From positions 682,001 through 746,000 of the forward strand of contig CAWENB010000003.1 in the NCBI GenBank assembly GCA_963810525.1: a stretch of 64,000 nt of DNA. Direction: 5' to 3'. Shown here in pieces: positions 16,503 through 25,265 of this stretch. Numbering within the stretch: the first letter of the stretch is position 1; each line of letters opens with the position of its first letter. The translations under genes and the position numbers were made by a program. Below the pieces are notes generated by a model. The model worked only from the letters and a program-made list of their open reading frames with translations. It did no database searches and had not been told where the DNA came from. The DNA is from JAICLK01 sp963810525 (GTDB lineage: Bacteria; Patescibacteriota; Saccharimonadia; Saccharimonadales; UBA4665).

Positions 16503-18236
16503 ATGAAAATGTCGCAGTTGTTTGGGAAGACGTCCAAAACCGAAGGAGTTGATTATAAGCTTGTCTCTCATCGTTTGTTAACGCAGGGAGGTTTTATCCG
16601 CGAATCGACCGCAGGTCGATATTATCTGCTGCCGCTTGGCCAAAGAGTGCATGACAATATCATCGCGATTGTGCGCAAACACATGGACGCGGCCGGTGGG
16701 CAGGAGCTCTCTGTGCCGACGCTGCATCCGCTTGAGCTGTGGCAGGAGACAAACCGGACTACTACCACCGGGTTTGAGCTGATGAAAGTTACCGACCGGC
16801 GCGGTGCCGAATTCGCGCTTGGCGGCACGGCCGAAGAAATGGCCGTTGACCTGGTTCGCAAGTTCAACATCAGCTACAAAGACCTGCCATTTAATATATA
16901 TCAGTTCTCGCAGAAGTTTCGCGATGAATTGCGTGCTCGCGGCGGCTTGCTACGCGTACGTGAATTTGTCATGAAAGATGCGTACAGCTTTAGTACCGAA
17001 GCACAATTCAAAGACATTTATCTGTTGATGCGGGACACATATCAGGCAATCTTTGATGAGCTACATTTAAAGGTGGACGTCGTGGCCGCTGACAACGGCT
17101 ACATCGGCGGTGAATACAGTCATGAATTCGTCTCCGAGAGCGAGGTCGGTGAAAGCCGGTACTTTATTGACCCCTCAAGCGGTTACGCTGCCCACGAAGA
17201 CGTGGCCGCGTTCCAGGTTGAAAATAAAAATATTGACGATGCACTCCAGGAAATGCAGGAAGTGGATGCCCATCGCGGCACCACCATGGAAGACGGGGTG
17301 AAACTGCACAATCTCCCACTTTGGCAGCAGATAAAGGATGTGTTGTTCTTTGACGAGGCAACCAAACGGTATGTTCTTGCAATCATTCGCGGAGACTTCG
17401 ATGTCAACGAAACCAAACTGATGCAAGCGGCCAAAGCTTACGACCTACGTCCGGCAACAGAGAAGGAGATCCGTGAAGATCTCGACAGCGAACCTGGCTT
17501 TATATCTCCGGTCGGATTTCCTAAGAAAGGCAAGAAGGCCGACCGCGAAGTGATTATAGTGGCCGACAAGTCGCTCCGTACCATCAAAAACGCGTACGGC
17601 GGCAATAATAAAAAGTACAAAGATCTCCTGAATATTAACATCGACCGTGACTATAAGCCGGACATCGAAGCTGACATCGCGCTTGCACAGCCGGGCATGA
17701 AGAGCATGGATGGCGGCAAGCTGATTGAGAAGCGAGGCATCGAGGTCGGCAATATTTTCCAGCTCGGTTATCATTACAGCAACCTTATGGCCGGCGCCGA
17801 ATATACCGACGAGTACGGCAAGCGGCAAAAGTACTATATGGGTTGCTACGGTTTAGGAATCGGCCGAACCCTGGCGGCGATCGTTGAAGCCCATCACGAC
17901 GAGCGCGGCATCATCTGGCCGGAAGCGATTGCGCCATTTAGGGTATACTTGGCGCGATTGGGCGCTGAGGATGAAGTAGTAAAAGCTTCAGATGAGTTAT
18001 ATAAACGCTTGACTGAGGCTGGGATTGCGGTATTATATGACGAACGAGATGTGCGAGCTGGCGAGAAGTTCGCTGATGCGGATTTGTTGGGAATTCCGTA
18101 CAGGCTTGTCGTCAGCAGCAAGACGCTTGAGCGACACATGTACGAGTTAAAAACACGTACATCAACACAAACAGAACTGATAAATCCCGAAGATGTAAGG
18201 AAAAGGATAGCGACAGTTCAAAGAACGTTGGTATAA
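16503..18236 (+). CDS. proS: Prolyl-tRNA synthetase (bacterial type with editing insertion)
   Basis: This 577-residue class II synthetase has motif 1 (GGQELSVPTLHPLELW), motif 2 (FRDELRARGGLLRVREFVMKD) and motif 3 (GLGIGRTLAAI), plus the INS editing domain at about residues 225-405. The C-terminal anticodon domain ends in VSSKTLERHMYELKTR. The start is ATG 16503 with AGAGGAG upstream; ATG 16509 is also possible. It lies behind the Pro-rich leader and is followed by greA. Confidence 0.95.
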   Translation: MKMSQLFGKTSKTEGVDYKLVSHRLLTQGGFIRESTAGRYYLLPLGQRVHDNIIAIVRKHMDAAGGQELSVPTLHPLELWQETNRTTTTGFELMKVTDRRGAEFALGGTAEEMAVDLVRKFNISYKDLPFNIYQFSQKFRDELRARGGLLRVREFVMKDAYSFSTEAQFKDIYLLMRDTYQAIFDELHLKVDVVAADNGYIGGEYSHEFVSESEVGESRYFIDPSSGYAAHEDVAAFQVENKNIDDALQEMQEVDAHRGTTMEDGVKLHNLPLWQQIKDVLFFDEATKRYVLAIIRGDFDVNETKLMQAAKAYDLRPATEKEIREDLDSEPGFISPVGFPKKGKKADREVIIVADKSLRTIKNAYGGNNKKYKDLLNINIDRDYKPDIEADIALAQPGMKSMDGGKLIEKRGIEVGNIFQLGYHYSNLMAGAEYTDEYGKRQKYYMGCYGLGIGRTLAAIVEAHHDERGIIWPEAIAPFRVYLARLGAEDEVVKASDELYKRLTEAGIAVLYDERDVRAGEKFADADLLGIPYRLVVSSKTLERHMYELKTRTSTQTELINPEDVRKRIATVQRTLV

Positions 18237-18287
18237 TAGGCAGGTTCAAAGCTCCAACAAGACTTGTCAGCAAAGGAGAGAAAAGTT

Positions 18288-18755
18288 ATGGTGATGAAGA
18301 AATTATTCCGATTGACGAAAGAAGGTGCCGCTGAACTCGAGGCAGAACTACGGACGTTGACTGCCAAACGCAGCACCATAGCCGAGAGTATCAAGTCAGC
18401 GCGTGAGCTCGGCGATTTGGCCGAGAATGCCGAATACCAATCCGCCCGGCAGGAACAGGAGCGCAATGAGAAGCGCATTGCCGAAATCGAGCACATTCTC
18501 AAAAACACCAAGCTCATCAATACGCCCAAAAGCGACGATAAGGTGTTGCTGGGCGTAACCGTTAAGCTGAAAAGTTCAAACGGCAAGTCAAAGGAATTCC
18601 AGGTAGTCGGCACGGTTGAAGCCGATCCGTTGAACGGCAAGATCTCAGACGAATCACCAATCGGTAAGGCGCTGTTGGGCAAGAAGGTCGGAGAAGAGAT
18701 TGAAATCAAAACTCCGGCAGAAACAACTTCATACAAGATTACCGAGATCGGGTAG
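18288..18755 (+). CDS. greA: Transcript cleavage factor GreA
   Basis: GreA rescues backtracked RNA polymerase. The N-terminal coiled coil contains ARELGDLAENAEYQSAR with the acidic tip residues. The C-terminal FKBP-like domain has SPIGKALLGKKVGEEIEI. ATG 18288 is chosen over an upstream TTG because AAAGGAGAG lies 9 nt before it. The product is about 155 residues, the normal size. A strong terminator follows. Confidence 0.95.
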   Translation: MVMKKLFRLTKEGAAELEAELRTLTAKRSTIAESIKSARELGDLAENAEYQSARQEQERNEKRIAEIEHILKNTKLINTPKSDDKVLLGVTVKLKSSNGKSKEFQVVGTVEADPLNGKISDESPIGKALLGKKVGEEIEIKTPAETTSYKITEIG

Positions 18756-18779
18756 AACGCGTAAGGACTAAGCGTAATA

Positions 18780-18812
18780 GGGCTCCTGGCGTTCCCGGCA
18801 GGAGCCCTTTTG
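18780..18812 (+). terminator. Intrinsic terminator after greA
   Basis: GGGCTCCTG (18780-18788) pairs perfectly with CAGGAGCCC (18799-18807), followed by TTTTG. It separates proS-greA from lysS. Confidence 0.88.
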
Positions 18813-18850
18813 TATTAATATGCTAAAATGCGAACGAAGGAACAGATATA

Positions 18851-20404
18851 ATGCAATGGTTAAACCAGATAGTTGACGAGTTGGAAGTCCGCCATCCCGA
18901 CGGCGAGATTTTGATTGAATCGGGCGGCTCGCCGAGCGGCACTCATCATTTAGGGCACATGCGGGAATTCGTGACGAGCGATGCGATTATGCTTGAGTTG
19001 CGCCGCCGCGGTCGGCAAGCGCGGCATGTCTATTTCGCCGACGATCTTGATGCGTTGCGCAAAATCCCGAAAGATATTCCGCCGGAGTATGAGCAATACC
19101 TCGGAGTGCCACTCTGCGACGTGCCGGCTCCCGACGGCAGCGAGCAATCATACGCTGACTATTTTCTCTCGCAACTGCAGCGCGCGACCGCTTCGCTTGG
19201 TGTCGAGGTTGAATTCCTCCGGGCATACGAAAAGTACCGTTCGGGCTTTTTTGTGCCGGCTATCGAACGTTCGCTCGAACACATCGATGAGGCCCGCCGT
19301 GCTCTGGAAACCATCTCCGGCCGGAAACTTGATGAGCACTGGACGCCGATCCAGGTTATGGAACAGGGTAGACTCAAAAACCGGCAGTATCTTGGTATAG
19401 ATAAAGAAAGCAAAACGGTTCGCTACCTTGATGCCGCCGGCAATGAACGATCCGTGCGTTACGATAATGGCGAAGTAAAACTGGATTGGCGTCTGGACTG
19501 GCCGGGCCGCTGGTGGCTATTGAAGGTATTGGCAGAGCCGTTTGGCCGAGATCACGCCACCAAAGGCGGCTCATATGACACCGGAGTGCAGATTATGCAC
19601 GATGTATACAATGCCGAGCCGCCCTATCCGGTGCCCTACGATTTTATTAACTTGGCCGGTGATACCAAGAAAATGAGCGCCAGCCGGGGTACGGGACTTG
19701 ATGCCGAAGAAGGATCCACCATCATGCCGCCGGAAGTGGTGCGCTACTTTATTTTGCGTGCCGCTCCGAGCAAGCGCTTGTACTTTGATCCGGTCAACGG
19801 AGTTGTGCAGCTCATGGACGAGTTTGCGGCATTGGCGGCCAAGCCCGACAGAACTCCTAATGAGGCACAACTTTTGTATATTTGCACGCACGGGCAGGAC
19901 CGTAAAACCGTCAGCCGAGTGCCGTTTTCACTGCTGGTGGCGAGCTATCAGGCAGCTCTCAAAGACGCCGACAAAACTTTGGCAACTATTAAACGGACGG
20001 AATATGCCCAGGTTGCGGAAGAAGATGCGCAGATTATCAGGAATGAACTCGCGTTCATTGACAAGTGGCTCGAGATACGCGCACCGGAAGAAGTGAAGTT
20101 TGCGCCAGCTGAACAAGTGGACGCCGGCCAGTTTAGTGATTCCGAGCGGGCGTTCTTACAAAAATTGGGAGACAAAGTGGCACAGGCTCCGGCAGATGCT
20201 GACGGCGCGTGGTTCCATGATGCCATTTACGAGCTTAAAGGTGAGTCCGGATTGGATCCGAAAGCGATTTTTTCGGCACTTTACCGGGCACTCATAAATA
20301 AGACTTCGGGGCCGCGTGCCGGCTGGTTCCTAAGCATTTTGCCGCGCGATTGGCTGGTTGCACGATTGCATCTCGACGACCAATCTAAGCCGAAATCAGC
20401 GTAG
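18851..20404 (+). CDS. lysS: Lysyl-tRNA synthetase, class I
   Basis: The class I (LysK) enzyme, unrelated to the usual bacterial class II LysRS. The HIGH-like signature is in SGTHHLGHMREF, ADDLDALRKIP follows, and the KMSKS equivalent is in KKMSASRG. The length is 517 residues. Class I LysRS is typical of archaea and scattered bacteria. A -10 (TGCTAAAAT, 18831-18839) lies 11 nt upstream. There is a GAAGGA SD but no leader ORF rich in Lys codons, unlike the other three synthetase genes here. It overlaps functionally with the next gene through lysine. Confidence 0.93.
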   Translation: MQWLNQIVDELEVRHPDGEILIESGGSPSGTHHLGHMREFVTSDAIMLELRRRGRQARHVYFADDLDALRKIPKDIPPEYEQYLGVPLCDVPAPDGSEQSYADYFLSQLQRATASLGVEVEFLRAYEKYRSGFFVPAIERSLEHIDEARRALETISGRKLDEHWTPIQVMEQGRLKNRQYLGIDKESKTVRYLDAAGNERSVRYDNGEVKLDWRLDWPGRWWLLKVLAEPFGRDHATKGGSYDTGVQIMHDVYNAEPPYPVPYDFINLAGDTKKMSASRGTGLDAEEGSTIMPPEVVRYFILRAAPSKRLYFDPVNGVVQLMDEFAALAAKPDRTPNEAQLLYICTHGQDRKTVSRVPFSLLVASYQAALKDADKTLATIKRTEYAQVAEEDAQIIRNELAFIDKWLEIRAPEEVKFAPAEQVDAGQFSDSERAFLQKLGDKVAQAPADADGAWFHDAIYELKGESGLDPKAIFSALYRALINKTSGPRAGWFLSILPRDWLVARLHLDDQSKPKSA

Positions 20405-20417
20405 GGAGCTCGCGACC

Positions 20418-21581
20418 GTGTGGCTCTCGAACGAACAAGCTAGTGAGTTAGTGGCTGAGCACGGAACGCCGCTGTTTGTGTATTCGCGCAAGCTGCTGCG
20501 CGATCGGGCGATGGAAATGTTGGGGCTCGAGCTACCGTATGGGCACACGCCGCGTTACGCGGTTAAGGCAAACCCGCATCCGGAGATTACCAAAAAATTT
20601 GACGAGCTCGGCCTGGAGTTTGACGCCAGTTCGAGTTTTGAGGCGGCCAAGCTTTTAGAGCAGGGAATAACCGGCTGCAAAATCAGCCTGTCCAGCCAGC
20701 AATCGGCGCATGACTTGCCGGAGCTCCTGGCACAAGGAGTTCAATACGTGGCAACCTCGCTACGTCAAGTGGAATTGTTCGCGGCTGCCGCCGGTTCCGG
20801 AGCGAAGCTTGCCCTGCGTGTCAATCCGGCGGTCGGGTATGGGCATAATAACCGGATGACGACAGGTGGCAGAAACTCCAGCTTCGGGCTGTGGCACGAA
20901 TACGTGAGCAATACGCTGGCGCTCGCCCGTGATAAGAATATTACGATCGACCGTTTGCATATTCATGTCGGCACGGGTGCCGACCCCTCGGCTTGGAACC
21001 ATGTCATGGAGGCGGCCCTAGGTGTTGCCCGACGGATGCCCGACATTACGACGCTCGATATTGGCGGCGGCTACAAAATCGCGTACGAGGCATCGGAGCA
21101 GGAAACCGACATGCGGCGTGTCGCGGCAGTGTTTGCTGAGCACCTGCAGCAATTTGCCAAGGAAACCGGGCGTACATTGAAACTGGAAACCGAATCCGGC
21201 AGGTGGCTCGTCGCGCATGCGGGCATACTGCTAGCTGCAGTGGACGACATTGTCGATACGGGCAGTGATGGGCACACCTTCTTACGACTTAACACGGGCA
21301 TGAACGATATCATTCGTCCGGCGATGTATGGTGCCCAGCATCGGATCGAAGTGCTGAATAATGCAACCGAAACGGTCGAGTATGTCGTGGTCGGTCATAA
21401 CTGCGAAACCGGAGATATTCTTACTCCGGTGCCGCATGATCCCGAAAGCATTGCACCGCGACAAATGAACAAAGCCCGCATCGGCGATCTCGTCGCTATC
21501 GCCGATACCGGCGCCTACTGCGCCAGCTTCTCCGCTCACGGCTACAACGCGTTCCCTTCGGCCAAAGAATTTATTCTGTAG
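20418..21581 (+). CDS. lysA: PLP-dependent decarboxylase of the LysA (diaminopimelate/ornithine) family
   Basis: A fold-type III, group IV decarboxylase. The PLP lysine is in RYAVKANPHPEI. The cofactor phosphate loop is in LDIGGGYK, GTGADPSAWN lies between, and GHNCETGDIL matches the substrate-binding Cys motif (CESGD in the family). GTG 20418 is chosen because AGGGAG lies 9 nt upstream and the longer reading frame would run 47 nt into lysS. It starts 14 nt after lysS, so the pair is an operon. Diaminopimelate decarboxylase is most likely; another amino acid substrate cannot be excluded. Confidence 0.82.
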   Translation: MWLSNEQASELVAEHGTPLFVYSRKLLRDRAMEMLGLELPYGHTPRYAVKANPHPEITKKFDELGLEFDASSSFEAAKLLEQGITGCKISLSSQQSAHDLPELLAQGVQYVATSLRQVELFAAAAGSGAKLALRVNPAVGYGHNNRMTTGGRNSSFGLWHEYVSNTLALARDKNITIDRLHIHVGTGADPSAWNHVMEAALGVARRMPDITTLDIGGGYKIAYEASEQETDMRRVAAVFAEHLQQFAKETGRTLKLETESGRWLVAHAGILLAAVDDIVDTGSDGHTFLRLNTGMNDIIRPAMYGAQHRIEVLNNATETVEYVVVGHNCETGDILTPVPHDPESIAPRQMNKARIGDLVAIADTGAYCASFSAHGYNAFPSAKEFIL

Positions 21582-22014
21582 ACTTTCTTTGCAAAGAATC
21601 CAATAACGGGCAGGTTGTCGCAGGGCACGCTTCGCAGTTCGAGCTCGCGATTGCATCGTAAGTCACCATGCAGCCCGAAAGCGGAGGCATCGCTCCAAAG
21701 GCCGGCTGCGCTGCTGTCGTGGGCCGGTAGTTCGCAGTAGCTCTGCCCATCTTCTTCGGGCCGGCTTCTTTGGGTGCGCGCTCAAGTAGCTTATCCGTGA
21801 CCAGCCGTTTCAGCCCATGCGCAATTGAGGTCCGTTCAATGTCTAGGCACTCCGAGATGACGGGGGCATTTATTGGCTCTCCTTGTAGCACATGACAAGC
21901 TCCGCAGCGAGCTATCATGGTGACTACGGGGCCTAAGTCATGCCGCAAACTGGCTGCGGCTAGCGCTTCAGCAACTTGACTGGGAAACTGTGTATCATGA
22001 AAGCGCTCCGCCAC
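21571..22014 (-). CDS. Winged-helix regulator with a C-terminal cysteine cluster
   Basis: About 147 residues. The central part resembles a MarR-like winged helix (PVISECLDIERTSIAHGLKRLVTDKLLER). Cys residues occur as CGAC in the N-terminal half and as NCEACPATTC near the C-terminus, plus one between, suggesting a metal or Fe-S site. The -10 (TGTTATACT on the minus strand, ending at 22028) makes GTG 22014 the better start; TTG 22026 is the alternative. It converges with lysA, overlapping its 3' end by 11 nt. The target is unknown. Confidence 0.6.
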   Translation of the reverse strand: MAERFHDTQFPSQVAEALAAASLRHDLGPVVTMIARCGACHVLQGEPINAPVISECLDIERTSIAHGLKRLVTDKLLERAPKEAGPKKMGRATANYRPTTAAQPAFGAMPPLSGCMVTYDAIASSNCEACPATTCPLLDSLQRKSTE

Positions 22015-22130
22015 TGAAATCTCCAAAAGTATAACATTAACACATAAATTGAAGATGTTCCAGGAATCCTGAACTGAGTCATTGATTTTTTGAGAACGAA
22101 AGTGCAGGCTGGTAATGAGGAGGCAGATTT

Positions 22131-22358
22131 ATGACAGAAAAAGAAGAATCCGGACGGAGCAAGCGTGAATGGAAAAGCGGCGTCAAAAAAAGTGGTAGTG
22201 GTCCGGGCGGCGCGGCGTATTTTTTGGGGTTTATTGGCGCGCTCGTGTATTACTTGCAGCAGGCTTCGAGCTTTGGATCTGGCGTCATCGGCATATTGAA
22301 GGCAATCGTGTGGCCGGCCTTTTTGGTGTACCACGTGCTCCTGTATCTGAGGGCATAG
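22131..22358 (+). CDS. Small membrane protein
   Basis: 75 residues. A charged Lys/Glu/Ser N-terminal half (about 25 residues) is followed by two hydrophobic segments (about 28-45 and 52-72). A GAGGAGG SD lies 9 nt before the ATG. The family was not recognised, but its form (basic head, two TM segments) resembles small conserved membrane proteins of Patescibacteria. Confidence 0.6.
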   Translation: MTEKEESGRSKREWKSGVKKSGSGPGGAAYFLGFIGALVYYLQQASSFGSGVIGILKAIVWPAFLVYHVLLYLRA

Positions 22359-22436
22359 CTTTTTGTAGTTAAATGTACATTACGCTTGCAATATGGGAGT
22401 ATACTGAAATGTAGAGATAAGCGGAGGGACGGATTT

Positions 22437-23600
22437 ATGAAGCGAATCAGCATCCTTCTCGCTATAATGACCACATCGTTATTGCTGGCCGGCTGGGCCG
22501 GTATGGTACATGCTCAAAGTTTTCGGCACGGTACCGATATAACCGTAGCGCAAAATCAAGTTGTTGACCAAACACTGTACGCAGCTGGGCATACGATAGA
22601 TATTGCCGGTACGGTGAATGGTGATGTGCTGTGCGTGGGGCAGGATATTAGTATTTCAGGCAAAGTGACGGGCGACGTGATTTGTGCCGGCCAGAATGTA
22701 CACATATCCGGCACAGTCGGCGGCAGCGTTCGCGTGGCCGGGCAAGATGTGAGCGTGAGCGGCACGGTCGGACATAGCTTCAGCGCCGCCGGCCAGAGTG
22801 TGACGCTGGAATCTAGCGGCACCGTGTCAAACGACGCCAGTCTAGGCGGCCAGGACGTGACCGTGAATGGATCAGTCGGCCGAGATTTGGCTGCGGCCGC
22901 GACGAGCGTCACCATTAACGGTAAAATCGGTCGCAACTTGCAGTCAGCCGACTCGGCACTAGCAATCCAGAGCGGCGCGAGTGTCGGCGGCAACGTAACT
23001 TATACAAGCAGTAATAAAATCGCGATAGCAAGCGATGCTCACGTCGGTGGCAATATTACCCACAAACAACCAGCGCAGAAAAGCGGCCAGCATGTGCAAT
23101 TCGGCGCGCTCATACGCGGCGGGTTGTGGTTTGCGCTTTACCTGTTCGTGGCGGTGTTGATCATGGCGCTCGTACTGGTGCTGCTGATGCCGCAGGTTTT
23201 CCAACGAGCGACGCAAGTAGCGATTGACCGTCCGGGTAAGACATTTTTAATCGGGTTTGCCGCAAGCTTTTTAGCGCCGGTAGTGATCGGGATAGTACTC
23301 GTCACGATTATCGGCATCCCGTTGGGCGTGTTAGCGTTACTGACCTGGCTCGTCGTGATACTGTTTTCAGGGCCGTTCGCAGCCTACTATACGGGGCGCT
23401 TGCTTATGACCAGGAGCACGAACGCATTGCTCATCATGCTCGTCGGTACCGCCGTATTAATGATTTTGTACTTTGTGCCGTTCCTCGGGGTGATCGTATC
23501 ACTGGCAGCCTTGTGGTTCGGCTTGGGAATAATCTTGTCGCATGTCGCCCGGCTGCCAAAGCCACACTACCATGTGGCTCCCGTGCGTGAGTCGAAGTAG
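22437..23600 (+). CDS. Bactofilin-like repeat protein with a C-terminal membrane domain
   Basis: A signal peptide (residues 1-26, ending AGMVHAQ) is followed by about 200 residues of short repeats such as VNGDVLCVGQDISISG and TVGGSVRVAGQDVSVSG. These form the right-handed beta-helix pattern of polymer-forming cytoskeletal or bactofilin domains, here outside the membrane. About four TM helices follow (from about residue 230). ATG 22437 is chosen for its GGAGGG SD. The role is inferred to be an envelope scaffold; the exact function is unknown. Confidence 0.75.
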   Translation: MKRISILLAIMTTSLLLAGWAGMVHAQSFRHGTDITVAQNQVVDQTLYAAGHTIDIAGTVNGDVLCVGQDISISGKVTGDVICAGQNVHISGTVGGSVRVAGQDVSVSGTVGHSFSAAGQSVTLESSGTVSNDASLGGQDVTVNGSVGRDLAAAATSVTINGKIGRNLQSADSALAIQSGASVGGNVTYTSSNKIAIASDAHVGGNITHKQPAQKSGQHVQFGALIRGGLWFALYLFVAVLIMALVLVLLMPQVFQRATQVAIDRPGKTFLIGFAASFLAPVVIGIVLVTIIGIPLGVLALLTWLVVILFSGPFAAYYTGRLLMTRSTNALLIMLVGTAVLMILYFVPFLGVIVSLAALWFGLGIILSHVARLPKPHYHVAPVRESK

Positions 23601-23627
23601 GGGGGTCATTTGCTATAATTCCCGTAT

Positions 23628-24458
23628 ATGGGGAAAATCCGGGCGATTATTTCTGACGCGGACGGCACGCTCGTCAACACACTGTATCTGATCCGGCACG
23701 GCCAGTATGAGGCCGCTGCGGAGTTTTTAGTAGAGCGCGGCGTTCCTCGGCACGACATTCCGCCATATGAAACGTACGAAAGCTATATCAATAAGTCGGT
23801 CGGTGGCAGTACGCGTGAGACGTTTGAGAAAACGCTGCGTTTACTTTTCGGAACCACGCACGAGCGGTATTTGGAAAATCTAAATTTCGACGAGCTCAAT
23901 CAACGACTCACCCCAATTCAGGACCATATTGCGCCGTTCTATGTGCATCCGTTTCATGGACTAACGGAACTTTTTGCATGGCTTGGTATGGCTCAAACAA
24001 GCTTCGGCATTTTTTCCAGCGGCAGCCCGCATCATATCGTGCGGAATTTCGGGGTTGCTCTGCCGGTGCTTGGCTACACCGATCTGTTTCGCAATCACGC
24101 GGTAGGTGATCTGGAGAAACTACGCGTTTTCATCGAGCGGGCAAAAGCCGTTTATGGCATTCCGGACTTCGCGATCGTGACGTGCAATGACGTGACAAAA
24201 ACAAAGCCGGATCCGGAAGGTATTCTGAAGCTGATGGAGGCGTTGGGCGTAAACTCAGAAGAGGTGCTTGTTCTCGGCGACCACCTGGTGGACATGCAAG
24301 CAGCCCGCGCGGCGGGAGTGCATGCAGTCGGTATAAGCCATGGTTTCGGTACGCCAGCCGAGCTCAAAGAAGCCGGTGCGGTACTGGTCGTAGAAAATCT
24401 AGGTATGATACCGCAGGTTATTCAGAAGCATAACAAAGGTTCGGCGGAACTCTTCTAG
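23628..24458 (+). CDS. HAD-superfamily hydrolase
   Basis: 276 residues with motif I DADGTLV (Asp10 nucleophile, Asp12 acid), motif II SSGSP, motif III Lys in KTKPDPEG and motif IV GDHLVDMQAA. It probably acts on a small phosphorylated compound; the large cap domain (about residues 20-100) is not diagnostic. TGCTATAAT (23611-23619) lies 8 nt before the ATG, so it is leaderless. It is convergent with the surface protein gene, with which it shares a bidirectional terminator. Confidence 0.85.
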   Translation: MGKIRAIISDADGTLVNTLYLIRHGQYEAAAEFLVERGVPRHDIPPYETYESYINKSVGGSTRETFEKTLRLLFGTTHERYLENLNFDELNQRLTPIQDHIAPFYVHPFHGLTELFAWLGMAQTSFGIFSSGSPHHIVRNFGVALPVLGYTDLFRNHAVGDLEKLRVFIERAKAVYGIPDFAIVTCNDVTKTKPDPEGILKLMEALGVNSEEVLVLGDHLVDMQAARAAGVHAVGISHGFGTPAELKEAGAVLVVENLGMIPQVIQKHNKGSAELF

Positions 24459-24461
24459 CCA

Positions 24462-24500
24462 AACAAAAAGACGGCCGTCATGCGGCCGCCTTTAACTTTT
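24462..24500. terminator. Bidirectional intrinsic terminator
   Basis: CGGCCG, a TCATG loop and CGGCCG (24472-24488), with A/T tracts on both sides giving T-runs on either strand. It lies between the convergent HAD and surface protein genes. Confidence 0.75.
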
Positions 24501-24512
24501 TGGATTTTACGT

Positions 24513-25235
24513 TTAAGCGACGTGACGCTTCAGTCGGATCAAGTAACCTGCGTAGCCGAGGATGCTCACAGCCGCGGCGGGCAGGATAATGTCGCCGGCG
24601 CCGGTGTTCGGCAGGCTGGTGGTCTGCTGAGGCGCCGGAGTTGGCGCCGGAGTAGGTTTTGGTGTTGGTTTCGGGGTAGGGGTAGGGGTAGGGGTTGGCG
24701 TAGGGGTCGGTGTGGGCGTGGGGGGTACGTGCACCTTTACGATAGCCACATCGCAACCGTTCTGGTTGTACTTCTCGCCCAAGCTGCTGCCGCTGGTGTA
24801 GCAGGCTTTGTTGGTGAGTACGGCGCCATCGGTAGTTTCGGTAACTTTTACCTGGTACTGCTTAGTTACGTTGCCGTTGGCAGGAATGGTACCTAAATTG
24901 TCGGTAATGACGCGCTGGGCTGCATTGCCCACAAGCTCGACGCCATCCGGCAACGTGTCGGTCAGTACCGTGTTGGTCATGTCGGCCTGGTGCTGATTAC
25001 CCTCTTCGGTTTCCTGGTTACTAATCGTGATACTGTAGGTCAGGGTGTCACCTTGATTGACGCTCAGGGCGTCGTTTTCGGTGTTAGCCGAGACCATACC
25101 GCTACCGGTCGAAGTGTCTTCAACCTGCTTTACAATCTTACCCTGCGGGTAACATGCCAGCACCGGGCTAACCGAGAGTGCGACGATAGCAGCACTGGTA
25201 GCTCCGACGGCAACATATAAACGTAGTTTCTTCAT
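24513..25235 (-). CDS. LPNTG-anchored surface protein with a DUF11-type domain and Pro-Thr stalk
   Basis: A signal peptide (MKKLRLYVAVGATSAAIVAL..., cleavage near VLA-CYP) is followed by one beta-sandwich domain of the DUF11/conserved-repeat type (GDTLTYSITISNQ, NTVLTDTLPDGVEL, KQYQVKVTE). Then come a (Pro-Thr)n stalk with Lys and Ala variants (DNA 24651-24726), the sortase signal LPNTG, a hydrophobic helix and a basic tail (RLKRH). This places it on the outside of a sortase-bearing monoderm. The start is set at MKKLR because an AGAGAGG SD precedes it. The ligand is unknown. Confidence 0.88.
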   Translation of the reverse strand: MKKLRLYVAVGATSAAIVALSVSPVLACYPQGKIVKQVEDTSTGSGMVSANTENDALSVNQGDTLTYSITISNQETEEGNQHQADMTNTVLTDTLPDGVELVGNAAQRVITDNLGTIPANGNVTKQYQVKVTETTDGAVLTNKACYTSGSSLGEKYNQNGCDVAIVKVHVPPTPTPTPTPTPTPTPTPKPTPKPTPAPTPAPQQTTSLPNTGAGDIILPAAAVSILGYAGYLIRLKRHVA

Positions 25236-25265
25236 AACTTGAAATTCCTCTCTCTTTTCATCCAC

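Noticed and set aside
18815..18851. Leader peptide before lysS
   Set aside because: The only short ORF (MRTKEQI) has one Lys codon and no hairpin follows; the promoter lies 11 nt from the lysS start.
24651..24726. Tandem DNA repeat of mobile origin
   Set aside because: It encodes the Pro-Thr stalk of the LPNTG protein and is explained by the protein sequence.
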